Shown: positions 1-6,168 of the stretch, piece after piece | Position numbering within the stretch: position 1 is the first letter of the stretch | Layout of the letters: each line of letters begins with the position of its first letter | Source of the DNA: an uncultured Ruminococcus sp. | Lineage (GTDB): Bacteria; Bacillota; Clostridia; Oscillospirales; Ruminococcaceae | Reading direction: 5' to 3' | Assembly: GCA_900554975.1 (NCBI GenBank) | Contig: USJI01000074.1 | Span: 1 to 6,168, forward strand | Length of the DNA stretch: 6,168 nucleotides | Notes under the pieces: model-generated | The model's database searches: none | What the model saw: only the letters and a program-made list of their open reading frames with translations | What the model was told of the DNA's origin: nothing | Translations under genes and position numbers: made by a program

Positions 1-1089
1 AGAATACTGCTTTGCTGTATCGCCTGACTCAAAATTGTTGACAATATCAAAAATTACCGGACACTTGCCTGAAGCACAGGAAAGCGCACGTCCAAGCTGC
101 TGATAAAATACGTTTGCAGACTGGGTGACACGCAACATGATTACCCCATCAATTCCTTCAACGTGTACACCTTCATTTAGCATATTAACACTAAACAGGA
201 GTTTCAGAGCAGATGCATCGGTATCACTGCAGAATCCTGCATACTCTTTTTCAGAAGCAGCATTCTGCGAATGAACAGAATATTTGTGTACATTTGAATT
301 AACATTGCAGAACCACTCTGAAGCCTCGTCATAAGCCTGCTGCAAACGTTCTGTATTGGCACAAAACACGATATACTTACCGGATTTGTTTGTCATATGC
401 CTTTCAAAAATTTTCTCCAGGCCACAATCAAGATCAGCTATCATTGACTTGGCTTTCTGGATTTTACCATGCAGAATACGACGGAAATACGGATTTTCAC
501 TTGTTTCAGCACGCTTTTCCAGTCTTGCAATATCTCCGGAAAATGAATACCATGATGTAACATACACCGGTAAAGGAAGGATTTTTCTTCGTATCGCTTC
601 TGCAAGCGACATATTTACTGCATAATTTCCGTCAAACAGTTCTTCCGCCATATTACGGAAGGAATCAAGGTAGCGGATTGGAGTTGTGGATGTACCAAAC
701 ACCTTAGCATCGGGTTTTAACGCAAGAATACGTTCCACGCCTTTGCTCCATTCTGTCGCACCGCAGCAATGGAATTCGTCAAGGATAATGTAATCAGCCT
801 GAATCTCTGAAAGTTCATTTTCAGACATGGCTGATAGTTTAGAAAAAGTCACAAAACTGCAGTTTCCCAGAGAAACAGAGTACTTCACAGCATGAGTCTG
901 CAGCTGTGTGAATATGTATATAGACGGAGATGCAATCAGAAACTGTTTTTCAGAATTGTCTGCTATCAACTGGAGGATTAAAAAGCTTTTACCTGTACCG
1001 GTTGGCTGCACTGCAGCTACACGGTTATACTCCTGAAAAAGTTCAACCATATTCTGGTATGTTTCTCGGTTGTATTTATGTAAAAGCAT
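1..1089 (-). CDS. Superfamily 2 DEAD/DEAH-type helicase (Res/UvrB-like ATPase), N-terminal part, 3' end outside the window
   Basis: An open frame of 363 codons runs from an ATG at 1089 to the window edge without a stop, so the C-terminus is missing. The ATP-driven helicase core is visible in order. Walker A is PTGTGKS at residues 29-35. Motif II is DEFH at 104-107, a DExH variant. A motif III-like GTSTTPIRYLD spans 132-142. In the second RecA-like lobe there is a NEGVHVEGID stretch near 305-314, and motif VI is QQLGRALS at 330-337, carrying the arginine finger R334. The very short N-terminus before Walker A suits the type III restriction Res-like 'DEAD/DEAH helicase family protein' group of Firmicutes, many of which continue into helicase-associated C-terminal domains (family knowledge). 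The start is supported by GAGGGGAGGA at complement 1095-1104, five bases upstream. It is transcribed divergently from pyrG. Substrate and role (repair, defence or other) cannot be told without the C-terminal part and the genes beyond it. Confidence 0.9.
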   Translation of the reverse strand, partial: MLLHKYNRETYQNMVELFQEYNRVAAVQPTGTGKSFLILQLIADNSEKQFLIASPSIYIFTQLQTHAVKYSVSLGNCSFVTFSKLSAMSENELSEIQADYIILDEFHCCGATEWSKGVERILALKPDAKVFGTSTTPIRYLDSFRNMAEELFDGNYAVNMSLAEAIRRKILPLPVYVTSWYSFSGDIARLEKRAETSENPYFRRILHGKIQKAKSMIADLDCGLEKIFERHMTNKSGKYIVFCANTERLQQAYDEASEWFCNVNSNVHKYSVHSQNAASEKEYAGFCSDTDASALKLLFSVNMLNEGVHVEGIDGVIMLRVTQSANVFYQQLGRALSCASGKCPVIFDIVNNFESGDTAKQYS

Positions 1090-1121
1090 ACTTATCCTCC
1101 CCTCTATAAAATCTGAAACTG

Positions 1122-1150
1122 ATAATGTATTTTTTATATCTGATCGTCAA
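1122..1150 (-). promoter_or_regulatory. Candidate sigma-A promoter for the helicase gene
   Basis: On the minus strand, TTGACG (complement 1145-1150, five of six consensus bases) is followed after exactly 17 bases by CATTAT (complement 1122-1127, four of six). Transcription would start near 1115, giving a leader of about 25 bases that holds the ribosome binding site. The -35 overlaps one arm of a CAAATT palindrome. This is sequence matching in an AT-rich region, so the support is moderate. Confidence 0.4.
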
Positions 1151-1163
1151 ATTTTATAATTTG
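1148..1163. repeat. Perfect inverted repeat CAAATT-N4-AATTTG
   Basis: Six-base arms separated by TTAT lie between the divergent helicase and pyrG genes, overlapping the -35 of the proposed helicase promoter. A second inverted repeat of the same half-site, AATTTG-T-CAAATT, lies at 1236-1248 inside the pyrG promoter. The position is operator-like, but the arms are AT-rich and could arise by chance. No regulator is implied by the sequence alone. Confidence 0.35.
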
Positions 1164-1231
1164 CGAAAAATACAACTTTCGTGTTAAGATAGTAAATAAC
1201 TGCATTCTTATTTTTTATTTTATAATATCTA

Positions 1232-1260
1232 TTGCAATTTGTCAAATTTAATAGTAAAAT
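1232..1260 (+). promoter_or_regulatory. Candidate pyrG promoter
   Basis: TTGCAA (1232-1237) and TAAAAT (1255-1260) are separated by 17 bases, with a predicted transcription start near 1267 and a leader of about 50 bases. An AATTTG-T-CAAATT inverted repeat (1236-1248) overlaps the -35 and spacer. The predicted start lacks the initial G run, and the leader lacks the terminator hairpin, that mark the reiterative-transcription control of pyrG in Bacillus. A perfect TATAAT at 1221-1226 has no matching -35 and was not chosen. Confidence 0.45.
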
Positions 1261-1305
1261 AGAAGTAATGTGTTTTTTATCAAACGTAATTTACTGATTT
1301 TATAG

Positions 1306-3244
<1,939 letters not shown>

Positions 3245-3253
3245 ACGGCTTAT

Positions 3254-3285
3254 GGACGCTTTGCAAAAAGGCGTCCTTTGCTTTT
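3254..3285 (+). terminator. Intrinsic terminator of the pyrG unit
   Basis: A nine-pair stem (3254-3262 with 3268-3276, one T-G wobble, rich in G-C at the base) closes a five-base loop GCAAA and is followed by TTTGCTTTT. It sits 10 bases after the stop of the small membrane protein and separates pyrG from ackA. Confidence 0.85.
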
Positions 3286-3292
3286 GAAAAGG

Positions 3293-3310
3293 AGCATATC
3301 CTGTTATGCT
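3293..3310. repeat. Small inverted repeat AGCATA-N6-TATGCT upstream of the ackA promoter
   Basis: Six-base perfect arms (3293-3298, 3305-3310) surround TCCTGT. They lie after the pyrG-unit terminator and about 50 bases upstream of the ackA -35. No T tract follows, so it is not a terminator. It could be a protein-binding site or chance. The rest of the gap up to 3358 is AT-rich with nothing else I can name. Confidence 0.25.
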
Positions 3311-3358
3311 GTAAAACGAAAAAATATGTTATTAAATGTATATTTTTTTGAAAAGGAC

Positions 3359-3387
3359 TTGCTTTTTTTTGAATCCGGTTATATAAT
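3359..3387 (+). promoter_or_regulatory. Candidate ackA promoter
   Basis: TTGCTT (3359-3364) and a perfect TATAAT (3382-3387) are 17 bases apart. The predicted transcription start, near 3394, coincides with the upstream in-frame ATG at 3396. This argues that translation begins at the later ATG (3432) with a leader of about 38 bases. The -35 matches only three consensus bases. Confidence 0.6.
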
Positions 3388-3411
3388 GTTAATGTATGAA
3401 AAAAATTATTC

Positions 3412-3418
3412 AGAAAGG
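3412..3418 (+). promoter_or_regulatory. Ribosome binding site that decides the ackA start
   Basis: AGAAAGG lies 13 bases before the ATG at 3432. The spacing is longer than usual, but there is no Shine-Dalgarno match before the ATG at 3396, which instead follows the -10 box directly. Confidence 0.55.
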
Positions 3419-3431
3419 TTGTTTTTTACAG

Positions 3432-4631
3432 ATGTTAATTTTAGTTGTTAACGCCGGAAGTTCATCTCTTAAGTATCAGCTTATTGATATGGACGGCGAA
3501 AAAGTTCTTGCAAAGGGAAATTGTGACAGAATCGGTATTGACGGTCACATTTCACATAAAACTCATGACGGTAAGAAAATTGATGAAGACTGTTCATTCC
3601 CGACACACACAGAAGCTTTTGAAAAGCTTGTTGATTCACTTGTTAATGGTGATGCCGCTGTTATCAGCAGTATGAGTGAAATCTCAGCCGTTGGTCACAG
3701 AATCGTTCAGGGTGCTGAAGTTTTCAGTGAAACAACTATCGCAACAGACGAAGTAATTGAAAAAATTGATGAACTTGCAGAACTTGCACCTGTTCACAAC
3801 CACGCTCATGCACTTGCTCTGAGAGCCTGCAAAAAGGTATTTTCAGCTGATGTTCCTCAGGTTGTTGTATTCGACACCGCTTTTCATCAGACAATGCCTC
3901 CGAAGGCTTATATGTATGCTATCCCTTATGAGGACTATGAAAAGTACCATGTAAGAAAATATGGCTTCCACGGCACATCACACAGATTTGTTTCCGCTGC
4001 ACTTGCAGAAGCTATGGGCAAGGACATCAAGGATCTCAAGATTGTTTCATGCCACCTCGGAAACGGTTCTTCAATCACAGCTGTTGAAAACGGCAAGTCA
4101 ATTGATACATCAATGGGCTTTACTCCTCTTGACGGTGTTATCATGGGTACAAGATGCGGTTCTATCGACGCCTCAGCAGTTACATATCTTGAAAAGAAGC
4201 TTGGTCTTGACCCTGACGAAATGAGCAATTACCTGAATAAACAGTGCGGTTTCCTCGGCGTTTCACACGTTTCATCTGATAACAGAGAAATCTATGCCGC
4301 TGTTAACGAAGGCGACAAGAAAGCTGCGCTGACAGCTGATATGCTCCGCTACGAGATAAAGAAGTACATCGGTTCATATGCCGCTGTTATGAACGGTCTT
4401 GACGCTGTTATCTTCACAGGCGGTATCGGTGAAAATTCATGGGAAGTTCGTGGCGGCGTTTGCACAAACATGGATTATCTCGGAATCAAAATCGACTTTG
4501 ACCTCAACAAGACAGTAAGAGGAACTCTCACAAAGATTTCCACACCTGATTCAAAGGTTGAAGTATGGGTTGTTCCTACAAACGAAGAACTCCTTATTGC
4601 AAGAGATACACTTGCAGCTATTTCAAAATAA
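3432..4631 (+). CDS. ackA: Acetate kinase
   Basis: Acetate kinase interconverts acetyl phosphate plus ADP with acetate plus ATP in the cytoplasm, the ATP-yielding end of acetate fermentation. The protein from this start is 399 residues, as expected for the family (about 395-403). It begins MLILVVNAGSSSLK, matching the family N-terminus with N7, S10, S12 and K14. Other residues known from the Methanosarcina enzyme are in place: R90 in VGHRIVQG, D148 in VVFDTAFHQ, H180 in GFHGTSH, R241 in MGTRCGS, and E385 in PTNEELLIARDT. The nucleotide-binding FTGGIGENS lies at 328-336. A longer frame opens at 3396 and would add 12 residues (MKKIIQKGCFLQ). I reject it because it lacks a ribosome binding site, overlaps the predicted transcription start and exceeds the conserved N-terminus. 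No phosphotransacetylase (pta) gene is adjacent. A hairpin with a weak tail separates it from cdd. Confidence 0.97.
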   Translation: MLILVVNAGSSSLKYQLIDMDGEKVLAKGNCDRIGIDGHISHKTHDGKKIDEDCSFPTHTEAFEKLVDSLVNGDAAVISSMSEISAVGHRIVQGAEVFSETTIATDEVIEKIDELAELAPVHNHAHALALRACKKVFSADVPQVVVFDTAFHQTMPPKAYMYAIPYEDYEKYHVRKYGFHGTSHRFVSAALAEAMGKDIKDLKIVSCHLGNGSSITAVENGKSIDTSMGFTPLDGVIMGTRCGSIDASAVTYLEKKLGLDPDEMSNYLNKQCGFLGVSHVSSDNREIYAAVNEGDKKAALTADMLRYEIKKYIGSYAAVMNGLDAVIFTGGIGENSWEVRGGVCTNMDYLGIKIDFDLNKTVRGTLTKISTPDSKVEVWVVPTNEELLIARDTLAAISK

Positions 4632-4644
4632 TTTATAAGTATTT

Positions 4645-4675
4645 TCAGTGCAGGTATTTTATCTGCACTGATTTT
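4645..4675 (+). terminator. Hairpin with weak T tract between ackA and cdd, probably a partial terminator
   Basis: Nine perfectly paired bases (4645-4653 with 4663-4671, core CAGTGCAG/CTGCACTG) enclose a nine-base loop. Only ATTTTATA follows, so the T tract is short. I see no good promoter between it and cdd. The likely outcome is incomplete termination or 3'-end protection of the ackA message, with read-through supplying cdd. Confidence 0.6.
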
Positions 4676-4693
4676 ATACAGAAAGTATAAAAT

Positions 4694-5074
4694 ATGAAAA
4701 ATTACAAAGATTTATACTCAGCCGCTGAAAATGCACGGCTGAATGCCTATGCACACTATTCCGGATTTAAGGTCGGAGCGGCTCTGCTTTGCACTGACGG
4801 TACAGTTTATACCGGATGTAATATAGAAAATTCCTCATACCCTCTCACCTGCTGTGCTGAGAGAGTTGCTTTTTTTAAGGCAGTTTCCGAGGGTAAAAAG
4901 GAATTTGAAGCAATTGCCATAACTGGCGGCAAAGAAAGCACTGACAGTCCCTGCTTTCCATGCGGTGCGTGCAGACAGGTCATGTCCGAATTCTGCGGCA
5001 GGGATTTTAAAATTGTACTGAAAGACATGATTTTAACACTCGGTGAAATTCTGCCGTATTCATTTGAATTATAA
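4694..5074 (+). CDS. cdd: Cytidine deaminase
   Basis: This enzyme hydrolyses cytidine and deoxycytidine to uridine and deoxyuridine plus ammonia, in cytoplasmic pyrimidine salvage. At 126 residues it belongs to the short, usually homotetrameric class (Bacillus Cdd is about 136). The zinc site is complete: C54 and the proton-shuttling E56 in CCAERVAFF, then C90 and C93 in PCGACRQ. Substrate-binding features include the N-terminal YAHYSGFKVGAAL (19-31) and the GCNIENSSYP stretch (41-50). The C-terminus ILPYSFEL is the usual end of the family. The start is preceded by a modest AGAAAG at 4680-4685. It lies 62 bases after ackA across a weak hairpin, and 10 bases before a lipoprotein gene, so it is probably co-transcribed with that gene and perhaps fed by the ackA promoter. 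It is functionally linked to pyrG through the pyrimidine pool, though in a different unit. Confidence 0.96.
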   Translation: MKNYKDLYSAAENARLNAYAHYSGFKVGAALLCTDGTVYTGCNIENSSYPLTCCAERVAFFKAVSEGKKEFEAIAITGGKESTDSPCFPCGACRQVMSEFCGRDFKIVLKDMILTLGEILPYSFEL

Positions 5075-5079
5075 AGGAG
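5074..5079 (+). promoter_or_regulatory. Ribosome binding site that decides the lipoprotein start
   Basis: AAGGAG overlaps the last base of the cdd stop codon and lies five bases before the ATG at 5085. The alternative in-frame ATG at 5043 is inside cdd, has no comparable site, and would put 14 extra residues before the signal peptide. Confidence 0.8.
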
Positions 5080-5084
5080 AATGT

Positions 5085-5939
5085 ATGAAAAGAAAAATTT
5101 TTACAACTGTATCAATTTTAACAGCCGCAATTATATGCTGTACCGGCTGTATGTCAAAGGAAGCAAAATCTGCACAGAAAAAGATAGATTCTCTTCCTGA
5201 CAGCTACTATGACGGCGTCCTGCCTGCTCTTGAAGATGCAAGCAAATCCTATGAGGAACTCAGTGACGAAGATAAAGACCAGGTTAAAAATAATGCTGTG
5301 GACAGCCTGTATGAACAGTACTACAAAAGTATTGCAGATGAAATAAACCAGAAAACAAACGATTTTCAGATTTCCGGCTATATTGATGACGGAAAATATG
5401 CTGAATGTCTGAACGATTTCAACGAAATAATTGAAAGCATAAAGTCGGCTGATCCAAATTGTTATGAAAATGTTGATTTTTCTGCACTCAGAGGAAAGAT
5501 TGCCGAGCTTAAAACGGCTCTTCAGGATTTTTCCACAGAAACTTCTACTGTAAGCACAAATGTTGATTCTTTAAGAGAACAGCTTGAATCAATGAAGGAC
5601 GTATACTCAAACTATAAACAGATTGCCTCTTTCTGTGACAGTGTTATCGCTGTTGCAAACATGGTTCCGGACAAATACAAGTCAAAGGAAAACTTCCTGA
5701 GCAAGGTTCAGGATCTGAAACAGTTTACTTCTGAAAATGAATTTTCTGATGACAATTCAGATGATTTTGTAAATAAGTATACAGCAGTTGCAAATACATA
5801 CAACGAACTTGTCAGCGAAATAGAAGATGTGTATGAATCCTTTGATCTGGATTCCTTTGAATCACAGGCTGAGCAGATGTCACAAAATGTAGATGAAATC
5901 AACCAAGTAATTGATGCACACAATGACGCTGTTAAATGA
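5085..5939 (+). CDS. Predicted surface lipoprotein, helical, function unknown
   Basis: This 284-residue protein is not assignable to a functional family. It starts MKRKIF, followed by a hydrophobic segment (5-19) and a CTGC lipobox. The candidate lipidated cysteine is C22, with G21 at -1, T20 at -2 and an atypical cysteine at -3. This predicts export and anchoring to the outer face of the membrane. The mature part is acidic, polar and mostly helical. Residues about 34-79 (IDSLPD, then ALEDASKSYEELSDEDK and V67/N69) resemble the short helical repeat 'LP...A...Y..LS..qK..V.N' found in clostridial surface proteins. Later segments (about 133-180 and 230-280) look like amphipathic helices or coiled coil, for example IAELKTALQDF and VDSLREQLESMKDVY. 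No catalytic motif is seen. It follows cdd by 10 bases with a strong ribosome binding site and ends just before a strong terminator, so it is the last gene of that unit. Conserved linkage to pyrimidine salvage is untested. Confidence 0.85.
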   Translation: MKRKIFTTVSILTAAIICCTGCMSKEAKSAQKKIDSLPDSYYDGVLPALEDASKSYEELSDEDKDQVKNNAVDSLYEQYYKSIADEINQKTNDFQISGYIDDGKYAECLNDFNEIIESIKSADPNCYENVDFSALRGKIAELKTALQDFSTETSTVSTNVDSLREQLESMKDVYSNYKQIASFCDSVIAVANMVPDKYKSKENFLSKVQDLKQFTSENEFSDDNSDDFVNKYTAVANTYNELVSEIEDVYESFDLDSFESQAEQMSQNVDEINQVIDAHNDAVK

Positions 5940-5942
5940 TAT

Positions 5943-5994
5943 TTCCGGCACACTGTTTTAATGCTGATGGTGTGCCGGAATTATTTTTAATTTT
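5943..5994 (+). terminator. Strong intrinsic terminator after the lipoprotein gene
   Basis: An 11-pair perfect stem (5943-5953 with 5970-5980, core CCGGCACAC/GTGTGCCGG) is followed by TTATTTTTAATTTT. It begins four bases after the lipoprotein stop and closes the ackA-cdd-lipoprotein region ahead of the tRNA promoter. Confidence 0.92.
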
Positions 5995-6007
5995 CAGAAA
6001 AAAATTG

Positions 6008-6036
6008 TTGACTTTTTTCCTTTATTGTGTTATAAT
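6008..6036 (+). promoter_or_regulatory. Strong promoter for the tRNA-Leu transcript
   Basis: TTGACT (6008-6013, five of six consensus bases), a 17-base spacer and a perfect TATAAT (6031-6036) are present, with an extended -10 TGT immediately before it (6028-6030). Transcription should start near 6043-6046. This is the best promoter in the window, as expected for a stable RNA gene. Confidence 0.88.
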
Positions 6037-6046
6037 ATTTTTTGTA

Positions 6047-6114
6047 ATGCGGAGTAATGTGTTTTAGCATCCGCTTCGGTTTCGGAAACTGAACCGTGTA
6101 AAAATTTCAGTTTC
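6047..6114 (+). other. Structured leader of the tRNA-Leu transcript with mutually exclusive hairpins
   Basis: Three pairings are visible. GCGGA (6049-6053) pairs with TCCGC (6070-6074). CGGTT (6077-6081) pairs with AACCG (6092-6096). GAAACTGAA (6085-6093) pairs perfectly with TTCAGTTTC (6106-6114). The second and third share bases 6092-6093 and interleave, so only one can form. ATCCGC (6069-6074) could also pair with the tRNA 5' end GCGGAT (6121-6126). No T tract follows any of them. This may simply be a processed leader. Confidence 0.4.
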
Positions 6115-6120
6115 ATATAT

Positions 6121-6168
6121 GCGGATATGGCGGAATAGGCAGACGCGCCAGCTTCAGGTGCTGGTCTT
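6121..6168 (+). tRNA. tRNA-Leu (anticodon CAG), 5' part, cut by the window end
   Basis: The 5' acceptor strand GCGGATA (6121-6127) is followed by TG and a three-pair D stem GCG/CGC (6130-6132 with 6144-6146). The D loop carries the conserved GG at 6138-6139. The anticodon stem CCAGC/GCTGG (6148-6152, 6160-6164) closes the loop TTCAGGT. The anticodon CAG (6155-6157) reads leucine CUG codons. The GCGG start and GGCAGACGCG D-arm are typical of bacterial tRNA-Leu. The long variable arm, T arm and 3' acceptor strand lie beyond the window. Confidence 0.93.

Noticed and set aside
356..625. Plus-strand 89-residue open frame
   Set aside because: It lies entirely antisense to the helicase gene, whose conserved motifs run through this region. 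It has no ribosome binding site or recognisable domain.
3935..4228. Open frames on both strands inside ackA
   Set aside because: They are out-of-frame shadows of a gene with all its catalytic residues in place, without start signals of their own.
5043..5084. Longer start for the lipoprotein inside cdd
   Set aside because: It would displace the signal peptide from the N-terminus, and it lacks the AAGGAG that precedes 5085 at ideal spacing.
5708..5953. Minus-strand 81-residue serine-rich open frame
   Set aside because: It is antisense to the lipoprotein and begins inside the downstream terminator stem. Its serine richness comes from reading the acidic GAA/GAT codons backwards.
6047..6067. Tiny six-codon frame in the tRNA leader (ATG to TAG)
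   Set aside because: It has no ribosome binding site, lies within bases of the transcription start, and is too short to support as a leader peptide.
6044..6120. T-box riboswitch upstream of tRNA-Leu
   Set aside because: No T-box consensus, specifier stem or antiterminator with a T tract is visible, and T-boxes control synthetase or biosynthesis genes rather than tRNA genes.

Overview
The window looks like a housekeeping stretch of a low-to-moderate GC Firmicutes chromosome, most likely a clostridial lineage near Ruminococcus/Oscillospiraceae. This is inferred from AGA-rich arginine use, strong AGGAGG-type ribosome binding sites, sigma-A-like promoters, T-tailed hairpin terminators and the general look of the PyrG and AckA proteins. 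I cannot name a species. It is not an obvious mobile or defence island: I see no integrase, transposase, CRISPR array or phage gene.

Layout. Positions 1-1089 (minus strand) hold the N-terminal 363 residues of a superfamily 2 DEAD/DEAH-type helicase whose 3' end is cut off by the window edge. It diverges from pyrG across a 228-base AT-rich region with a candidate promoter on each strand and two small CAAATT palindromes. On the plus strand, pyrG (CTP synthase, 1318-2940) overlaps by 26 bases a 109-residue three-helix membrane protein of unknown function (2915-3244). A clear intrinsic terminator (3254-3285) closes that unit.

A second unit starts at a promoter around 3359-3387. It holds ackA (acetate kinase, best start 3432), a hairpin with a weak T tract, cdd (cytidine deaminase, 4694-5074), and 10 bases later a helical cell-surface lipoprotein of unknown function (5085-5939). 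A strong terminator follows at 5943-5994. After it comes a near-consensus extended -10 promoter, a 75-80 base leader that can form competing hairpins, and the 5' part of a tRNA-Leu with anticodon CAG (6121-6168, cut by the window end).

Functionally, pyrG and cdd are both pyrimidine genes: PyrG makes CTP from UTP, and Cdd salvages cytidine and deoxycytidine to uridine and deoxyuridine. AckA supplies ATP by the terminal step of acetate fermentation. They sit in separate units, so co-regulation is not shown. The items most worth a second look are the membrane protein overlapping pyrG, the lipoprotein behind cdd, the structured tRNA leader and the truncated helicase. I do not see a convincing undescribed multi-gene system here.
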